Source: Bacillus sp. FJAT-22090
GTDB taxonomy: Bacteria; Bacillota; Bacilli; Bacillales_A; Planococcaceae
Length of the DNA: 64,000 nt
NCBI RefSeq assembly: GCF_001278755.1
Contig: NZ_CP012601.1
Coordinates: forward strand, 806,001 to 870,000
Direction: 5' to 3'
Shown: piece by piece, positions 26,311-34,670 of the stretch
Position numbering within the stretch: position 1 is the first letter of the stretch
How the letters are laid out: the number at the start of each line of letters is the position of its first letter
Program-made: the position numbers and the translations under genes
The notes under the pieces: model-generated
What the model was told of the DNA's origin: nothing
What the model saw: only the letters and a program-made list of their open reading frames with translations
Database searches by the model: none

Positions 26311-26347
26311 GGCCTCTTAGGACACTATTCCTAAGAGGTTTTAATTT
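26311..26347 (+). terminator. Rho-independent terminator
   Basis: CCTCTTAG / CTAAGAGG stem with a 10-base loop and TTTTAATTTATTTTATTTTT after it, 22 bases past the hydrolase stop. Confidence 0.88.
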
Positions 26348-26418
26348 ATTTTATTTTTTCAAAACTTTTATCGTAGTTGTATGTCTAATAAATAAGAACA
26401 ATGAAATGAGGTGAAATC

Positions 26419-26940
26419 TTGAGTGGAAAGAGTCTTGTTAAGAGGGCTATTAAAGGCGATGAAGAAGCATTTTTAGAACTCATGCATTCATATCAAGAAG
26501 CGTTATATCGAACTGCAATATCGTATGTAAAAAATGAAGAAGATGCATTGGAAGCGGTTCAAGAGGTGACGTATAGGGCTTATCGTAGCATAAAAACAGT
26601 GAAAGAGCCTGCCTACTTTAAGACATGGCTCATTCGGATTATGATGAACTATTGCCAAGATGTGCTGAAGAGAAGTAATAGGGAAATAGTTGAAGAGAGT
26701 CTGATTAATAGGACGGGTGTAAGTGAAGATTTCACTTATATGGAAGTAGAAGAGGCACTTTTAACTCTATCAGATTATGAAAGAGAATTATTGCACTTGA
26801 AATATTTTGAAGGGGTCAAAATAAAAGATATTGCTGTTATGTGGAATACTCCAGAAGGAACTATTAAAACTCGATTACATAAAGCATTGCGTGCACTTCG
26901 GAACAATTTTGATGAGAAAGGAGATGTAAAGCGTGTTTAA
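26419..26940 (+). CDS. ECF-type RNA polymerase sigma factor
   Basis: 173 residues from a TTG with GAGGTG seven bases upstream. Sigma region 2 is at residues ~15-75 (LMHSYQEALYRTAISYVKNE, EAVQEVTYRAYRSI, FKTWLIRIMMNYCQDVLKR). Region 4 is at ~110-165 (LLHLKYFEGVKIKDIAVMW, TPEGTIKTRLHKALRALR). It overlaps the following anti-sigma gene by 8 bases, the standard arrangement of an autoregulated sigma/anti-sigma operon. Confidence 0.92.
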   Translation: MSGKSLVKRAIKGDEEAFLELMHSYQEALYRTAISYVKNEEDALEAVQEVTYRAYRSIKTVKEPAYFKTWLIRIMMNYCQDVLKRSNREIVEESLINRTGVSEDFTYMEVEEALLTLSDYERELLHLKYFEGVKIKDIAVMWNTPEGTIKTRLHKALRALRNNFDEKGDVKRV

Positions 26941-28297
26941 GGAAGAAGAAAATAAATTGGAGCAGCGAAAGAATGCGATTGATCAAGTGAAAATACCAGA
27001 GGACAAATTACATTTTGCCGTACGACAGGGATTCGAGAAAGCAAAAAATGAAAGAGCATTAAAAAGAAATATTATTCGAAAACGGAGTACATGGTCAATT
27101 GTCGTAGCTGTAATTCTTCTTATCTCATTTGTCACTTCTATTACTGTGTCCCCAGTATTCGCAAGCAAAGTTGCATTAATACCAGGTATGGATAAAATTG
27201 TGGCGCTCATTAAGCAAGATAGAGGCTTGACTGCAGCGATTGAGAATGATTTTTATCAGCCTATAAATTTAACGCAAGAAAAGAACGGTATTACCGTGAC
27301 ACTCGATGGAGTAATTGCTGACAAAAAAGGTATGGTGATTTTTTACTCCGTTCAAACGAATCAAATGGATGTCAGCTCTCTTGAATTAAAGTATATTCAA
27401 TTATGGTCAGGCATGAATTCCCGCTATAGATTTGATTTAAATGATTCCGTTCTACCTTTGACAGAAAGAAAGGATTCACAGTTTTTTAGTTCTACCGAGC
27501 ATATAGAAAGCAGTAAACTCGAAGAAGAACTATCCTGGGCGATAGGTTTGAAAAACGGAGAAAAAATAGAGCATTTTAAAATTCCATTTTCATATAAGAA
27601 GATGGATGTAGAGAGTAAGAATATTGTTGTGAATAAAGAAGTAACGATTGATGGCCAACGTATTAAAGTAAAAGAATTGATAGTCGATCCAATCCGTACT
27701 GTTGTTAGGTTAGAAGAAAATCCACATAACTCAAAGAAACTTCTTGCTCGTGCTTTTGATGAATTGGAGCTGAAAGACGAATTAGGAAGGACATGGTCGG
27801 CGTTACCTGGAAATTCATATAAACCACTTTTAAACGGTGATGTATGGGATGTACCACTTAAGGAAAGCTTTTACTTTTATGAACCGAATAAATTGAGCTT
27901 AACATTTGGGAAAATTGCAGCAATGGATAAAGACCAGGCTTATATTTTAATAGATACCGAATCCAAGGCATTTTTGAAACAACCTTCAGAATCGTTATTC
28001 TCTAATCTAAAAGTGGAGAATGAAAAAGTTAGTTTTACAATTGAAGCTGATAATAACAATGATTTTGTTTATTTTCCTAGATTTACAGATGCTACTGGAA
28101 GAGATTTTATAATTTATTATAAAGGACTTTTTCCATCTACTGCAAATTATGTGAGAGGCTCATTAGTTAAAGTTTCTAATGAGGAAATGAAACTTGAATT
28201 TGATTTACCTTGGGAAAGATTCACCAATCCATTAAGACTTGAATTGGATTCTTATCCATCTTGGATTGAAGAGGATGTAAAGGTAGATATAAAATAA
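26933..28297 (+). CDS. Membrane anti-sigma factor, DUF4179 family
   Basis: 454 residues. The short cytoplasmic N-terminus (about 60 residues, with KIPEDKLHFAVRQGFEKAK) would bind the sigma factor. One membrane helix spans ~residues 61-80 (WSIVVAVILLISFVTSI). Then come the DUF4179 extracellular domain (VFASKVALIPGMDKIVALI, ENDFYQPINLTQEKNGITVT) and a beta-rich C-terminus. It presumably holds the sigma factor inactive until an envelope signal arrives. Start is set by the GAGAAAGGAG upstream and the overlap. Confidence 0.88.
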   Translation: MFKEEENKLEQRKNAIDQVKIPEDKLHFAVRQGFEKAKNERALKRNIIRKRSTWSIVVAVILLISFVTSITVSPVFASKVALIPGMDKIVALIKQDRGLTAAIENDFYQPINLTQEKNGITVTLDGVIADKKGMVIFYSVQTNQMDVSSLELKYIQLWSGMNSRYRFDLNDSVLPLTERKDSQFFSSTEHIESSKLEEELSWAIGLKNGEKIEHFKIPFSYKKMDVESKNIVVNKEVTIDGQRIKVKELIVDPIRTVVRLEENPHNSKKLLARAFDELELKDELGRTWSALPGNSYKPLLNGDVWDVPLKESFYFYEPNKLSLTFGKIAAMDKDQAYILIDTESKAFLKQPSESLFSNLKVENEKVSFTIEADNNNDFVYFPRFTDATGRDFIIYYKGLFPSTANYVRGSLVKVSNEEMKLEFDLPWERFTNPLRLELDSYPSWIEEDVKVDIK

Positions 28298-28320
28298 ATT
28301 AACAAGAACAGTCGTTCATA

Positions 28321-28500
28321 ATGAAATATAGAGCGGATGTTCCTTGTGAGAGCATTGATATGAATTAGAAGATTTTGCAGTATTGTACTAAATGTAACCG
28401 GGCTATAGATCCAAGCAGGAATAACGATTTTTTTGTAGAACTTATTGAAGAACGGAGCAGAAAAGTTAAACAAGTAATCTTAAGTGAAATATCTAAATGG
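28321..28500 (+). pseudogene. Possible remnant of a small Cys-containing protein
   Basis: An ATG opens MKYRADVPCESIDMN, a TAG follows at 28,366, and the same frame goes on with QYCTKCNRAIDPSRNNDFF then a charged helix VELIEERSRKVKQVILSE. The CxxC pair suggests a decayed zinc-ribbon or small regulatory protein. No ribosome site is obvious. Weak evidence. Confidence 0.3.
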
Positions 28501-28510
28501 AGGTATGAAT

Positions 28511-28984
28511 ATGAATTCGGTCGATGAAATTAATGTAATGGTAGCAGGGTTAAATGAATTGGATTTGGTTACAACATTATTTGATAAATACAGAGTGTTC
28601 TATAACCAAGAATCCAACTTAGAGGCGGGAAGAAAATTTATTGAAGAAAGGATGAAAGAGAAGCAATCTGTCATCTTCCTAGTTACACAGGAACAAGTAA
28701 ATGATGTGCTACCATTGGGATTTGTTCAACTATTTCCCTCATTCTCCTCGGTATCCATGGAGAGACTGTGGATATTGAACGATTTATATGTGGACCAATC
28801 AGCAAGACGTTTAGGTGTAGCGAAACTTTTATTAGAAAAAGCAAAAGAATATGCAATTCAAACAAATTCAAAAGGATTAGTCTTAGAAACTGCTATTGAT
28901 AATCTTAATGCTCAACGACTGTATGAATCTATTGGATATAAAAAGGATAGAGGTACCATGCATTATAGTTTTTATCTTAAATGA
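28511..28984 (+). CDS. GNAT-family N-acetyltransferase
   Basis: 157 residues; ATG at 28,511 lies 7 bases after GGAGG. Motif A: WILNDLYVDQSARRLGVAKL, where the R-x-x-G loop is ARRLGVA. Motif B: TAIDNLNAQRLYESIGYKK. Length and layout are standard. Substrate unknown. The sequence right after its stop already resembles a degenerate cassette repeat, so it may be the first cassette gene of the array. Confidence 0.86.
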   Translation: MNSVDEINVMVAGLNELDLVTTLFDKYRVFYNQESNLEAGRKFIEERMKEKQSVIFLVTQEQVNDVLPLGFVQLFPSFSSVSMERLWILNDLYVDQSARRLGVAKLLLEKAKEYAIQTNSKGLVLETAIDNLNAQRLYESIGYKKDRGTMHYSFYLK

Positions 28985-29075
28985 ATTGTTGGGCCATTAC
29001 AAACGGAGACTTTAGTGAATATGGGGTTGCCAAAGGCAGCTCTTTTTTCTTATTGAACTAACTGGGCACCAAATC
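28985..29075 (+). repeat. Degenerate cassette repeat (class S2-like)
   Basis: GGAGACTTTAGTGAATATGG then GGGTTGCCAAAGGCAGCTC with TTTTTTCTTATTGAACTAAC, matching the order A-site right arm, terminator hairpin, B-site left arm of class S2. Site A core and the B right arm are decayed. This is the leftmost copy that retains both halves. Confidence 0.65.
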
Positions 29076-29089
29076 ATAGGGGGAGTATA

Positions 29090-29605
29090 ATGAAAGATTT
29101 CTATGTTAGTTTGTTTGCTTTACTCGGACTGTGTCTTTTAGCAGGATGTACCGATAATCAATTCGACAATAAAGTGAAACCATTCGTAAAGACGGAGGAA
29201 ATAAAAGAAAGCGAACCTTTATATGTTGAAACGATTGAAGACTATAAAGTGCCATTCAAAATTAGCCAAATTAAAAGTGTAATTGTTAACATGAACGACA
29301 GTGCTTCAGAAATACCTCTTAAAGGGGTTAGATATGAAGTGTCATTAATGTCAGAAAAAGAAATATCAATTGACGATAGAACATCTTTTAATTTTGAGAT
29401 TGTAACTGATTCTTCCTTAAAGGAATCATTAGGGCAGATACAGCCTTTGCATTTAACAGACACTCGTGATGGATACTTATATACTCTTTCGTTTGAAACA
29501 ATATACAGGGATTATTCCATAGAAGAACTCGAAGAATTAAATAAAGAACGCAACTTTAAAATATATCTTAATTACAAAGGTGTAAATGAAATTGGGTTTT
29601 TATAA
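29090..29605 (+). CDS. Lipoprotein of unknown function
   Basis: 171 residues, ATG after GGGGGAG. Lipoprotein signal: MKDFYVSLFALLGLCLLAGC with the lipidated Cys at residue 20. The mature part is acidic and beta-rich (VEVS-type strands: GVRYEVSLMSEKEISID, LSFETIYRDYSIEELEEL). No domain recognised. First of several lipoprotein cassettes in the array. Confidence 0.75.
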   Translation: MKDFYVSLFALLGLCLLAGCTDNQFDNKVKPFVKTEEIKESEPLYVETIEDYKVPFKISQIKSVIVNMNDSASEIPLKGVRYEVSLMSEKEISIDDRTSFNFEIVTDSSLKESLGQIQPLHLTDTRDGYLYTLSFETIYRDYSIEELEELNKERNFKIYLNYKGVNEIGFL

Positions 29606-29627
29606 AAAAGAATTTATATTAATCTTC

Positions 29628-29656
29628 CTGAACTAAAACGTAGGTTAGTTTAACAA
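29628..29656 (+). repeat. Isolated B-type site
   Basis: TGAACTAAAACGTAGGTTAG then TTTAAC: arms of site B with a slightly changed core, but no A site and no hairpin beside it. Confidence 0.6.
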
Positions 29657-29675
29657 GAAATAGGGGGTAGTTCAG

Positions 29676-30098
29676 ATAATTATTAGAAAACTAGTTTCTG
29701 CGATAGTGACTTGTGGGTTAGTTATGATAATTTACTTCATAATAGAGCAGACGGGGTTTGTTATCATCTTAGGTATGTTTTTACTCCCTATACTTTTGTT
29801 TTATGGAATCCCGGCATCTATATTTTCTGATTATGTTACAAAAAAATCTAAAGGTATGTATAGAGGGTTTTTAGCATTATTGGTTCACTTATTGCTTGCA
29901 TGTTTATTCGTTTTAATACCCTTTATCTTTTCAGAAGAGGAAAGAGAGATTTTATTTTCTGACTTTAAGAGCTCGTTTATATATTTCTTTTTAATTACCT
30001 CTATTCTTTCTTCAAGTCTCTTCTGGTGTATAGATGAGTTTCTTAGGAATAAAAGAGTAAAAGATATTGGTCAGAAGATTGGGGATTTAAAAATTTAA
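29676..30098 (+). CDS. Small membrane protein, start codon uncertain
   Basis: About 140 residues. The frame is open from an ATA at 29,676, eight bases after AGGGGG, exactly where an ATG would be expected (IIIRKLVSAIVTCG). The first regular start is GTG 29,706. Either translation begins at GTG or at a non-standard codon, or the original ATG mutated to ATA. Four membrane helices follow (IYFIIEQTGFVIILGMFLL, FLALLVHLLLACLFVLIPFI, FIYFFLITSILSSSLFW), ending in a basic tail. Unknown family. Confidence 0.55.
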   Translation: MIIRKLVSAIVTCGLVMIIYFIIEQTGFVIILGMFLLPILLFYGIPASIFSDYVTKKSKGMYRGFLALLVHLLLACLFVLIPFIFSEEEREILFSDFKSSFIYFFLITSILSSSLFWCIDEFLRNKRVKDIGQKIGDLKI

Positions 30099-30146
30099 TA
30101 AAGTTGTAAGGATCATTATTAACTTTTTCAACGGAAGGGGAAAAAC

Positions 30147-30512
30147 GTGAGATATTATTTAAGTTTGGTACTTTTAGTTTCGATGGTATTAACTGGTTGT
30201 ACTTCAGGTACACAAGTTACAAATAAACACAGTAGTTCAGGAGAAGAAGTTGGTTCATATGCTGCTTTGTTGAGAATAAACGGGGCTGAATATAGATCTG
30301 TCGGTACTAAAAATAAAGGAGAGTATACACTAAGTGACGAAATAGGCAAAGTTAAGAAAAGAGTACCTCCAGAAGTTCTCCCAAAAGACAATTTAGTATC
30401 TAATTATTTAGACGAAGGTACATTAATTTATTCTGTTGAGGAAGATAGTGACGTTATCCTTGTTCAAACAGAAGTAGATGGTGTCTATGAGATATTTAAA
30501 AAAACTAAATAA
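30147..30512 (+). CDS. Lipoprotein of unknown function
   Basis: 121 residues from GTG with GGAAGGGG upstream. Lipobox: SLVLLVSMVLTGC, Cys at residue 18. The mature protein is ~100 residues, starting with a Ser/Thr-rich linker (TSGTQVTNKHSSSGEE), and contains AALLRINGAEYRSVGT and NLVSNYLDEGTLIYSVEE, a small beta-sandwich pattern seen in Bacillus uncharacterised lipoproteins. No enzyme motif. Confidence 0.75.
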   Translation: MRYYLSLVLLVSMVLTGCTSGTQVTNKHSSSGEEVGSYAALLRINGAEYRSVGTKNKGEYTLSDEIGKVKKRVPPEVLPKDNLVSNYLDEGTLIYSVEEDSDVILVQTEVDGVYEIFKKTK

Positions 30513-30524
30513 TAAATTGTTCAT

Positions 30525-30959
30525 TTAACTTCGAAGGATAAACTTAATTGCCATCTTATCTAATACAGTAGCGAATATTATCCCTGCTGTATATCGAATC
30601 AAATCCTCCGTAAGAAAACCTTTGCCAAGTATTAAAGCCCCGAGAGATGTCCCACGAATCTGATTAATCCAATCTTCCTGATACAACTGACTAAATTCAA
30701 CGCAGAAGCTAAACAAAAAACTGAGCATAACGACCGTAAGGGTTCTCTTATGAGCTAAAAGAAAACGAAATCCGAAATAGACCATCATTGCCCATAGAAC
30801 GTCTCCTGCGTTCAAAGCTAAAAATGGCATAAGTAGAAGACCCCATTTTCTAGAGGCAATGCCTAACAAAATAGTGATAGCAATAGCTATCAAATAAAGT
30901 ATTCGCATGTTACGGTATTGCGAGTTGATAGGTTTTTGCTCATAAGTCAATTGAATCAC
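30525..30959 (-). CDS. DUF2809 membrane protein
   Basis: 144 residues on the minus strand. Four membrane helices with the DUF2809 pattern: ITILLGIASRKWG, GDVLWAMMVYFGFRFLLAHK, FLFSFCVEFSQLYQEDWINQ and IRGTSLGALILGKGFLTEDL. The conserved VEFSQLY segment is shared with VanZ-like folds. Function unknown. It is inserted against the main direction of the array, with no full repeat directly beside it. Confidence 0.82.
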   Translation of the reverse strand: MIQLTYEQKPINSQYRNMRILYLIAIAITILLGIASRKWGLLLMPFLALNAGDVLWAMMVYFGFRFLLAHKRTLTVVMLSFLFSFCVEFSQLYQEDWINQIRGTSLGALILGKGFLTEDLIRYTAGIIFATVLDKMAIKFILRS

Positions 30960-31368
30960 TCTCTCTGCTTGGTGACATATTCCTTAACTTTCATTATCTC
31001 ATATATAGTGGAAGCTAGAATTATGTGTTTATGGAATTTAATCCTTAACATATAACTGTTTTGAATAATAAAGAAGAGTGTAGCAAAGGTAAACTACGGT
31101 GGGGTTGTTATAAGAAGGATTAACGCAAAAACGACCGAAAATCGAGCAATGAACAAGAAAAAAAAGGAAGGATTAGTTGTTTTGAACAAGTGGAACCTGA
31201 AAAAGAGCTGGAGAAATCGGATGAAATAAATAGGAGCGTTAATTCTGGAAGGAAGGGATTAACATCGTTTTGTTGAACTTATTATACTAATAGATCAAAA
31301 TACAATGAAATTGATTTTAGAAAGACCTATAAATAGGTAATCAGAAACCATTTGTTAGGGGAGTTTGT
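30960..31368 (+). other. Gene-free stretch with decayed cassette remnants
   Basis: No intact gene. TTGAACTTATTATACTAATAG at about 31,274 is a decayed A site, nearly identical to the bases before the S1 repeat at 58,412-58,430. About 31,300-31,350 (ATTGATTTTAGAAAGACC and following) aligns at the DNA level with the 3' end and trailer of the DUF4177 gene at 51,265-51,320. This is therefore the tail of a second, lost DUF4177 cassette. Confidence 0.6.
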
Positions 31369-31412
31369 GAAACATTTCACTTAAACTAACGGGGCAGGTT
31401 AGTTGAAGAAGG
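31369..31412 (+). repeat. Fused A/B site with upstream TTGTGAA box
   Basis: TTGTGAAACATTTCACTTAA followed by ACTAACGGGGCAGGTTAG and TTGAAG. The core reads as the left part of A (CTAACGGGG) joined to the right part of B (GCAGGTTAGTTGAAG), with no hairpin between. The leading GTGAAA/TTTCAC palindrome is the best example of a box found beside many copies. Confidence 0.75.
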
Positions 31413-31460
31413 GATTAGAAATAATAATGGGTTTTACCATTTTCAAGTGGGAAATTACAT

Positions 31461-31799
31461 ATGAATGAAAAACAAAAGCTACTTTTACAGAACCTAATAA
31501 ATATAAAGGATTACTGGACGAAAACAGCCGTTGATGGCTTAAATTCTAATACAGATTTAATCTGGTCTGATTATGAAGACGAATATAAAATTCTTCAAAC
31601 AAAACTCGCATCACAGGTAGAATTAAATGCTTTTCATAAAGTTCAAAGTGAAGTTATTCAAGGTATAATTCACTCAATTTTAGTTATGATTGATAGTGGC
31701 GATGAACTTGCTGAGAATTATTTCATTGATTTAGTGGATAGGGAGACAAATGAGTCACTACAAAAAGAAGTTGCATTACACGAAGAATTTGTTGGTTAA
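31461..31799 (+). CDS. Small helical protein of unknown function
   Basis: 112 residues from ATG; upstream GTGGGAAATTACAT is a weak ribosome site. Predicted all-alpha: NEKQKLLLQNLINIKDYW, KILQTKLASQVELNAFHKVQ, GIIHSILVMIDSGDELAENY. It is acidic with no signal or membrane segment. The style resembles small immunity or antitoxin-like proteins but no family is recognised. Flanked by a fused site on the left and a complete S1 repeat on the right: a one-gene cassette. Confidence 0.6.
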   Translation: MNEKQKLLLQNLINIKDYWTKTAVDGLNSNTDLIWSDYEDEYKILQTKLASQVELNAFHKVQSEVIQGIIHSILVMIDSGDELAENYFIDLVDRETNESLQKEVALHEEFVG

Positions 31800-31832
31800 T
31801 TACTTGATACTGAAGATGAATAATAAAAATCT

Positions 31833-31914
31833 TTATTTAACTAACGGGTCTTTACTTCAAGAAGGGCTAAAGCCTTTTTTCTTATTAAACTAACGCAGCA
31901 GTTTAGTTCAATAA
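31833..31914 (+). repeat. Cassette repeat, class S1
   Basis: A site TTTAACTAACGGGTC then a stem formed by TTTACTTCAAGAAGGGCTAA with AGCC and T-run, then B site TTAAACTAACGCAGCAGTTT with AGTTCAATAA. Complete copy. In class S1 the right arm of A is replaced by the left strand of the terminator stem. Confidence 0.85.
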
Positions 31915-32161
31915 TTATTAAAAAAAACAAGGTATTAGCCGAGTTCATTGAACTGGGTTATTTTTTTATTAACAAATGTCATCATGAATAATGGATCTGA
32001 ATTTTCGGGAAATCAGGTATAATAAATTTACTGCTTTTTATTAAACTTTACTAGAGTTGGAAGTAAATTCAACTCCTTTACCATTTTATCTTTTCGAATT
32101 GTGCATCCTAACCAGCCTCACCGTCGCCTAAAAGGTAGAAACAAAAAAGGGGGGTTTCCTC
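31915..32161 (+). other. Leader region of the sigma gene with a hairpin
   Basis: TAGCCGAGTTC-attg-GAACTGGGTTA followed by TTTTTTTATT (31,935-31,968) is terminator-like, though no gene precedes it. It may be the surviving centre of another repeat. The rest is AT-rich until CCAGCCTCACCGTCGCC near 32,112, where composition changes toward the more GC-rich sigma gene. Confidence 0.45.
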
Positions 32162-32716
32162 ATGGAACAGGAAATACTGATGACACGGATCCGGAACGGC
32201 GAGGACGAAGCTTTTGCTCAACTAGTCAACCCCTTGATTGAAAAGGGGTACAGGACCAGTTTCAGTATCCTCAAGTCGAGGGATCAGGCAGAAGAGGTTG
32301 TCCAAAATGCGTTGATTGAGGCATATAGGAATATTATGAGTGGAAAGGATATCACCTATTTCAACACCTGGTTCTATAAATTGGTCACCCACCGCTCAAT
32401 CGATGCTTGGAGAAAGAATGACCGCCTGAAGGAATCTCCGCTTGAAATCGATGCGGTGACAGACAAACATAGCGTGATGGAAAGCGTGCTAAAAGAGGAA
32501 ACCGAGAACGAGATTAAAAGGGGTATATTATCCCTCGATAACAGGGACTACCGGAACGTCCTAATCCTCTACTATTACCAAGAGCAAGCAATCCAAGAAA
32601 TTTCAGATTTGTTGGGACTGAAAAGTTCGACGGTCAAATCCCACCTTCGAAGAGCAAGGAACACTCTGAAAAAAAGATTGATCGAAAATCAATTTATAGG
32701 GGTGAATTCACAATGA
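32162..32716 (+). CDS. ECF-type sigma factor
   Basis: 184 residues from ATG after AAAAAAGGGGGG. Region 2: NPLIEKGYRTSFSILKSRDQ, AEEVVQNALIEAYRNIMSG, FNTWFYKLVTHRSIDAWRK. Region 4: LILYYYQEQAIQEISDLLGL, KSSTVKSHLRRARNTLKKRL. It overlaps its anti-sigma by 4 bases (ATGA type). Codon use is clearly richer in G and C than in the neighbours (CCG, GGC, CTC), which suggests a separate origin. Confidence 0.9.
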   Translation: MEQEILMTRIRNGEDEAFAQLVNPLIEKGYRTSFSILKSRDQAEEVVQNALIEAYRNIMSGKDITYFNTWFYKLVTHRSIDAWRKNDRLKESPLEIDAVTDKHSVMESVLKEETENEIKRGILSLDNRDYRNVLILYYYQEQAIQEISDLLGLKSSTVKSHLRRARNTLKKRLIENQFIGVNSQ

Positions 32717-33747
32717 AAATTGATGAATCAATGAAGAAAGAAATTAAAGAAGAGATGGAAAAAATCCAGGTACCATCTTCCATGTACGAATTTGCTAAAA
32801 ACATTAAGGAAGAATCGGAAAAAAGAGCGGATTTTGAAAAAGCGACAGGAAGAAAAAGAGGTTGGAGAAAATCCCAGTTTGTAGTTGCAGCGGTTATCAG
32901 TATTGTCGTCCTAACGGGTTCCGCATTCCTGAATCCAACCATGGCGGAAATGGCATCGAAAATCCCTTATATTGGACAAATATTCCATAAACCTATACAT
33001 GAAGTAATTACGGAAGCGTTGGTGAAAGAAGGGTATCAACCAACAAGTATCGGCATGGGGATCTGGAGACAGAAGCCACACTTTGACATATCGCTGGAGG
33101 GAACGGAAGAATACGTCAAGCAAGAAGAGGGCAAAGTTTTGACTATTTTGACTGAAATTTTGGAAAAAAAGGGGTATGATAACTACGAGTTAACGGTTTC
33201 TGACACGAATGAGGTATCTCCCGTGCTAAAAGAGATAGGTAATCAAAGGGAGGAACTAGGCGAAAAGTTGATGTCGGACTTGCAGGGTGCAGGCTACTCG
33301 ATTATGAATGTTAACGCATATGGCCCTGTAGTAAACGTGTACATCCCGATTGCCGATGAAGCTAAGAAAGTAGAAATTTACAAGGCCGCGATTGAACTTT
33401 TGAAAGCAAACGATACACCGTCACAGGTACAGATTATAACTCGAGACGTTTCGGAAGAGGAACTTAAGGATAAGTGGATGCCGGTCATGAGAAGCATAGA
33501 AGAAGAGTTTTTCCTAAAAAAAGAGTACCGGGTAGCTGACATTAGCTATTCCTACAAGCCAGAAAAAGTGTCTATTACCATCATGACGAACATGAAACTA
33601 TCGGAAGTAGATACTAAAGAGACGGTAACCAAAATCCGAAAAGAAATTACTGAGTTTCTGGATAGCGAAGAAGTAAAAACAATGACAGAGAATCAAAAAT
33701 ATGAGCTAATTGTCCAAGACAAGAACGGAAAAGATTTTCCTTTTTAA
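32713..33747 (+). CDS. Membrane anti-sigma factor, DUF4030-type
   Basis: 344 residues. A charged cytoplasmic N-terminus (KKEIKEEMEKIQVPSSMYEF) carries the sigma-binding region, with one membrane helix at ~residues 57-75 (FVVAAVISIVVLTGSAF). Then come ASKIPYIGQIFHKPIHEVI and two related extracytoplasmic alpha/beta repeats, as in DUF4030 (VLTILTEILEKKGYDNYELT; IRKEITEFLDSEEVKTM). Length is normal. Together with the sigma gene it forms a two-gene cassette between repeats. Confidence 0.85.
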   Translation: MKIDESMKKEIKEEMEKIQVPSSMYEFAKNIKEESEKRADFEKATGRKRGWRKSQFVVAAVISIVVLTGSAFLNPTMAEMASKIPYIGQIFHKPIHEVITEALVKEGYQPTSIGMGIWRQKPHFDISLEGTEEYVKQEEGKVLTILTEILEKKGYDNYELTVSDTNEVSPVLKEIGNQREELGEKLMSDLQGAGYSIMNVNAYGPVVNVYIPIADEAKKVEIYKAAIELLKANDTPSQVQIITRDVSEEELKDKWMPVMRSIEEEFFLKKEYRVADISYSYKPEKVSITIMTNMKLSEVDTKETVTKIRKEITEFLDSEEVKTMTENQKYELIVQDKNGKDFPF

Positions 33748-33860
33748 AAAACCAAACAAATTATAATTACACCCGTTATTTATCTCATACTAATAACTTT
33801 AAATGGCTGTGACTCAAAGTAACTCTAGATATAAAAACAGTGCAAATACAATTATTCTTT

Positions 33861-33996
33861 CTTCAACTAACGGATGCTTTAGTTAAACAAGACCATCATT
33901 TGGATGGTCTATTTTTATGTCCAAAACATCAAGTAGATTTCTGCAATCCATTGTGAAATGTTACACTTAAACTAACGCGGCAGTTTAGTTGAAGAA
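33861..33996 (+). repeat. Cassette repeat, class L
   Basis: A site CTTCAACTAACGGATGCTTT, AGTTAAAC, then hairpin GACCATC-atttg-GATGGTC with T-run, then the L-specific stretch CCAAAACATCAAGTAGATTT, the box TTGTGAAATGTTACACTTAA and B site ACTAACGCGGCAGTTTAGTT. Complete; one base differs in the A core (GGATGC). Confidence 0.92.
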
Positions 33997-34028
33997 GAAA
34001 TTTTTTATAAAAGTGAGGTGGGATAATA

Positions 34029-34670
34029 ATGATAGGATCTCCCGAAATAAATAAAGTGATCAGAAAGATTCTAACACCAACATTAAAGGAAAATGGATTT
34101 AATAAAGTTAATACGAGGCATAATTGGGCCAGCATCGATCATTGTATCTGGGTGGTAGATATTACTGCTGTGGGCAAGTATTTTTCAGAAGTGACGGGAT
34201 GGTCTCCTATGTCTATTCACGTGGAGCTAGGGATATATTATGACTTCGTTCCAACTGAAAACAGTGATATCAAAACGGGAACTAAAGGTGAATTACTACC
34301 AAAAGCACATCAATGTCAACTGCCGAACGAGTTAAACTGTAATATCGACCAAGCTAATTACACCCGCCATTTTGATAATCCTGCTGAAGTAGACCGAAAA
34401 GATATTTGGTGGATTGAAACTAACGGTTCGAACATTGAGGAAGTTATAAGCGATATAAAACATTCTTTCTTAATTTCTGGATTAGATTGGTTTAGGAAAT
34501 ATACAGATTTAGAGACAGCCTTTAATGAAATTGAAAAAGAACATAACTCGTTCAATAAATTTTATAATGCAAAGTACTTTGCGAAACATTTAAATGATAA
34601 TGCAAAGTTTAATGAGTACAGTCAATTGCTAGAACGAGAACAAAAAAGAATTGATTCCTTCTTCAACTAA
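34029..34670 (+). CDS. DUF4304 family protein
   Basis: 213 residues, ATG after GTGAGGTGGG. The DUF4304 pattern is clear: INKVIRKILTPTLKENGFNK, TRHNWASIDHCIWVVDITAV, WSPMSIHVELGIYYDFVP. Members are found in polymorphic-toxin and immunity neighbourhoods; function unproven. The stop codon TAA is itself part of the next repeat's A site (TTCAACTAACG), so the gene ends inside the repeat arm. Confidence 0.82.
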   Translation: MIGSPEINKVIRKILTPTLKENGFNKVNTRHNWASIDHCIWVVDITAVGKYFSEVTGWSPMSIHVELGIYYDFVPTENSDIKTGTKGELLPKAHQCQLPNELNCNIDQANYTRHFDNPAEVDRKDIWWIETNGSNIEEVISDIKHSFLISGLDWFRKYTDLETAFNEIEKEHNSFNKFYNAKYFAKHLNDNAKFNEYSQLLEREQKRIDSFFN

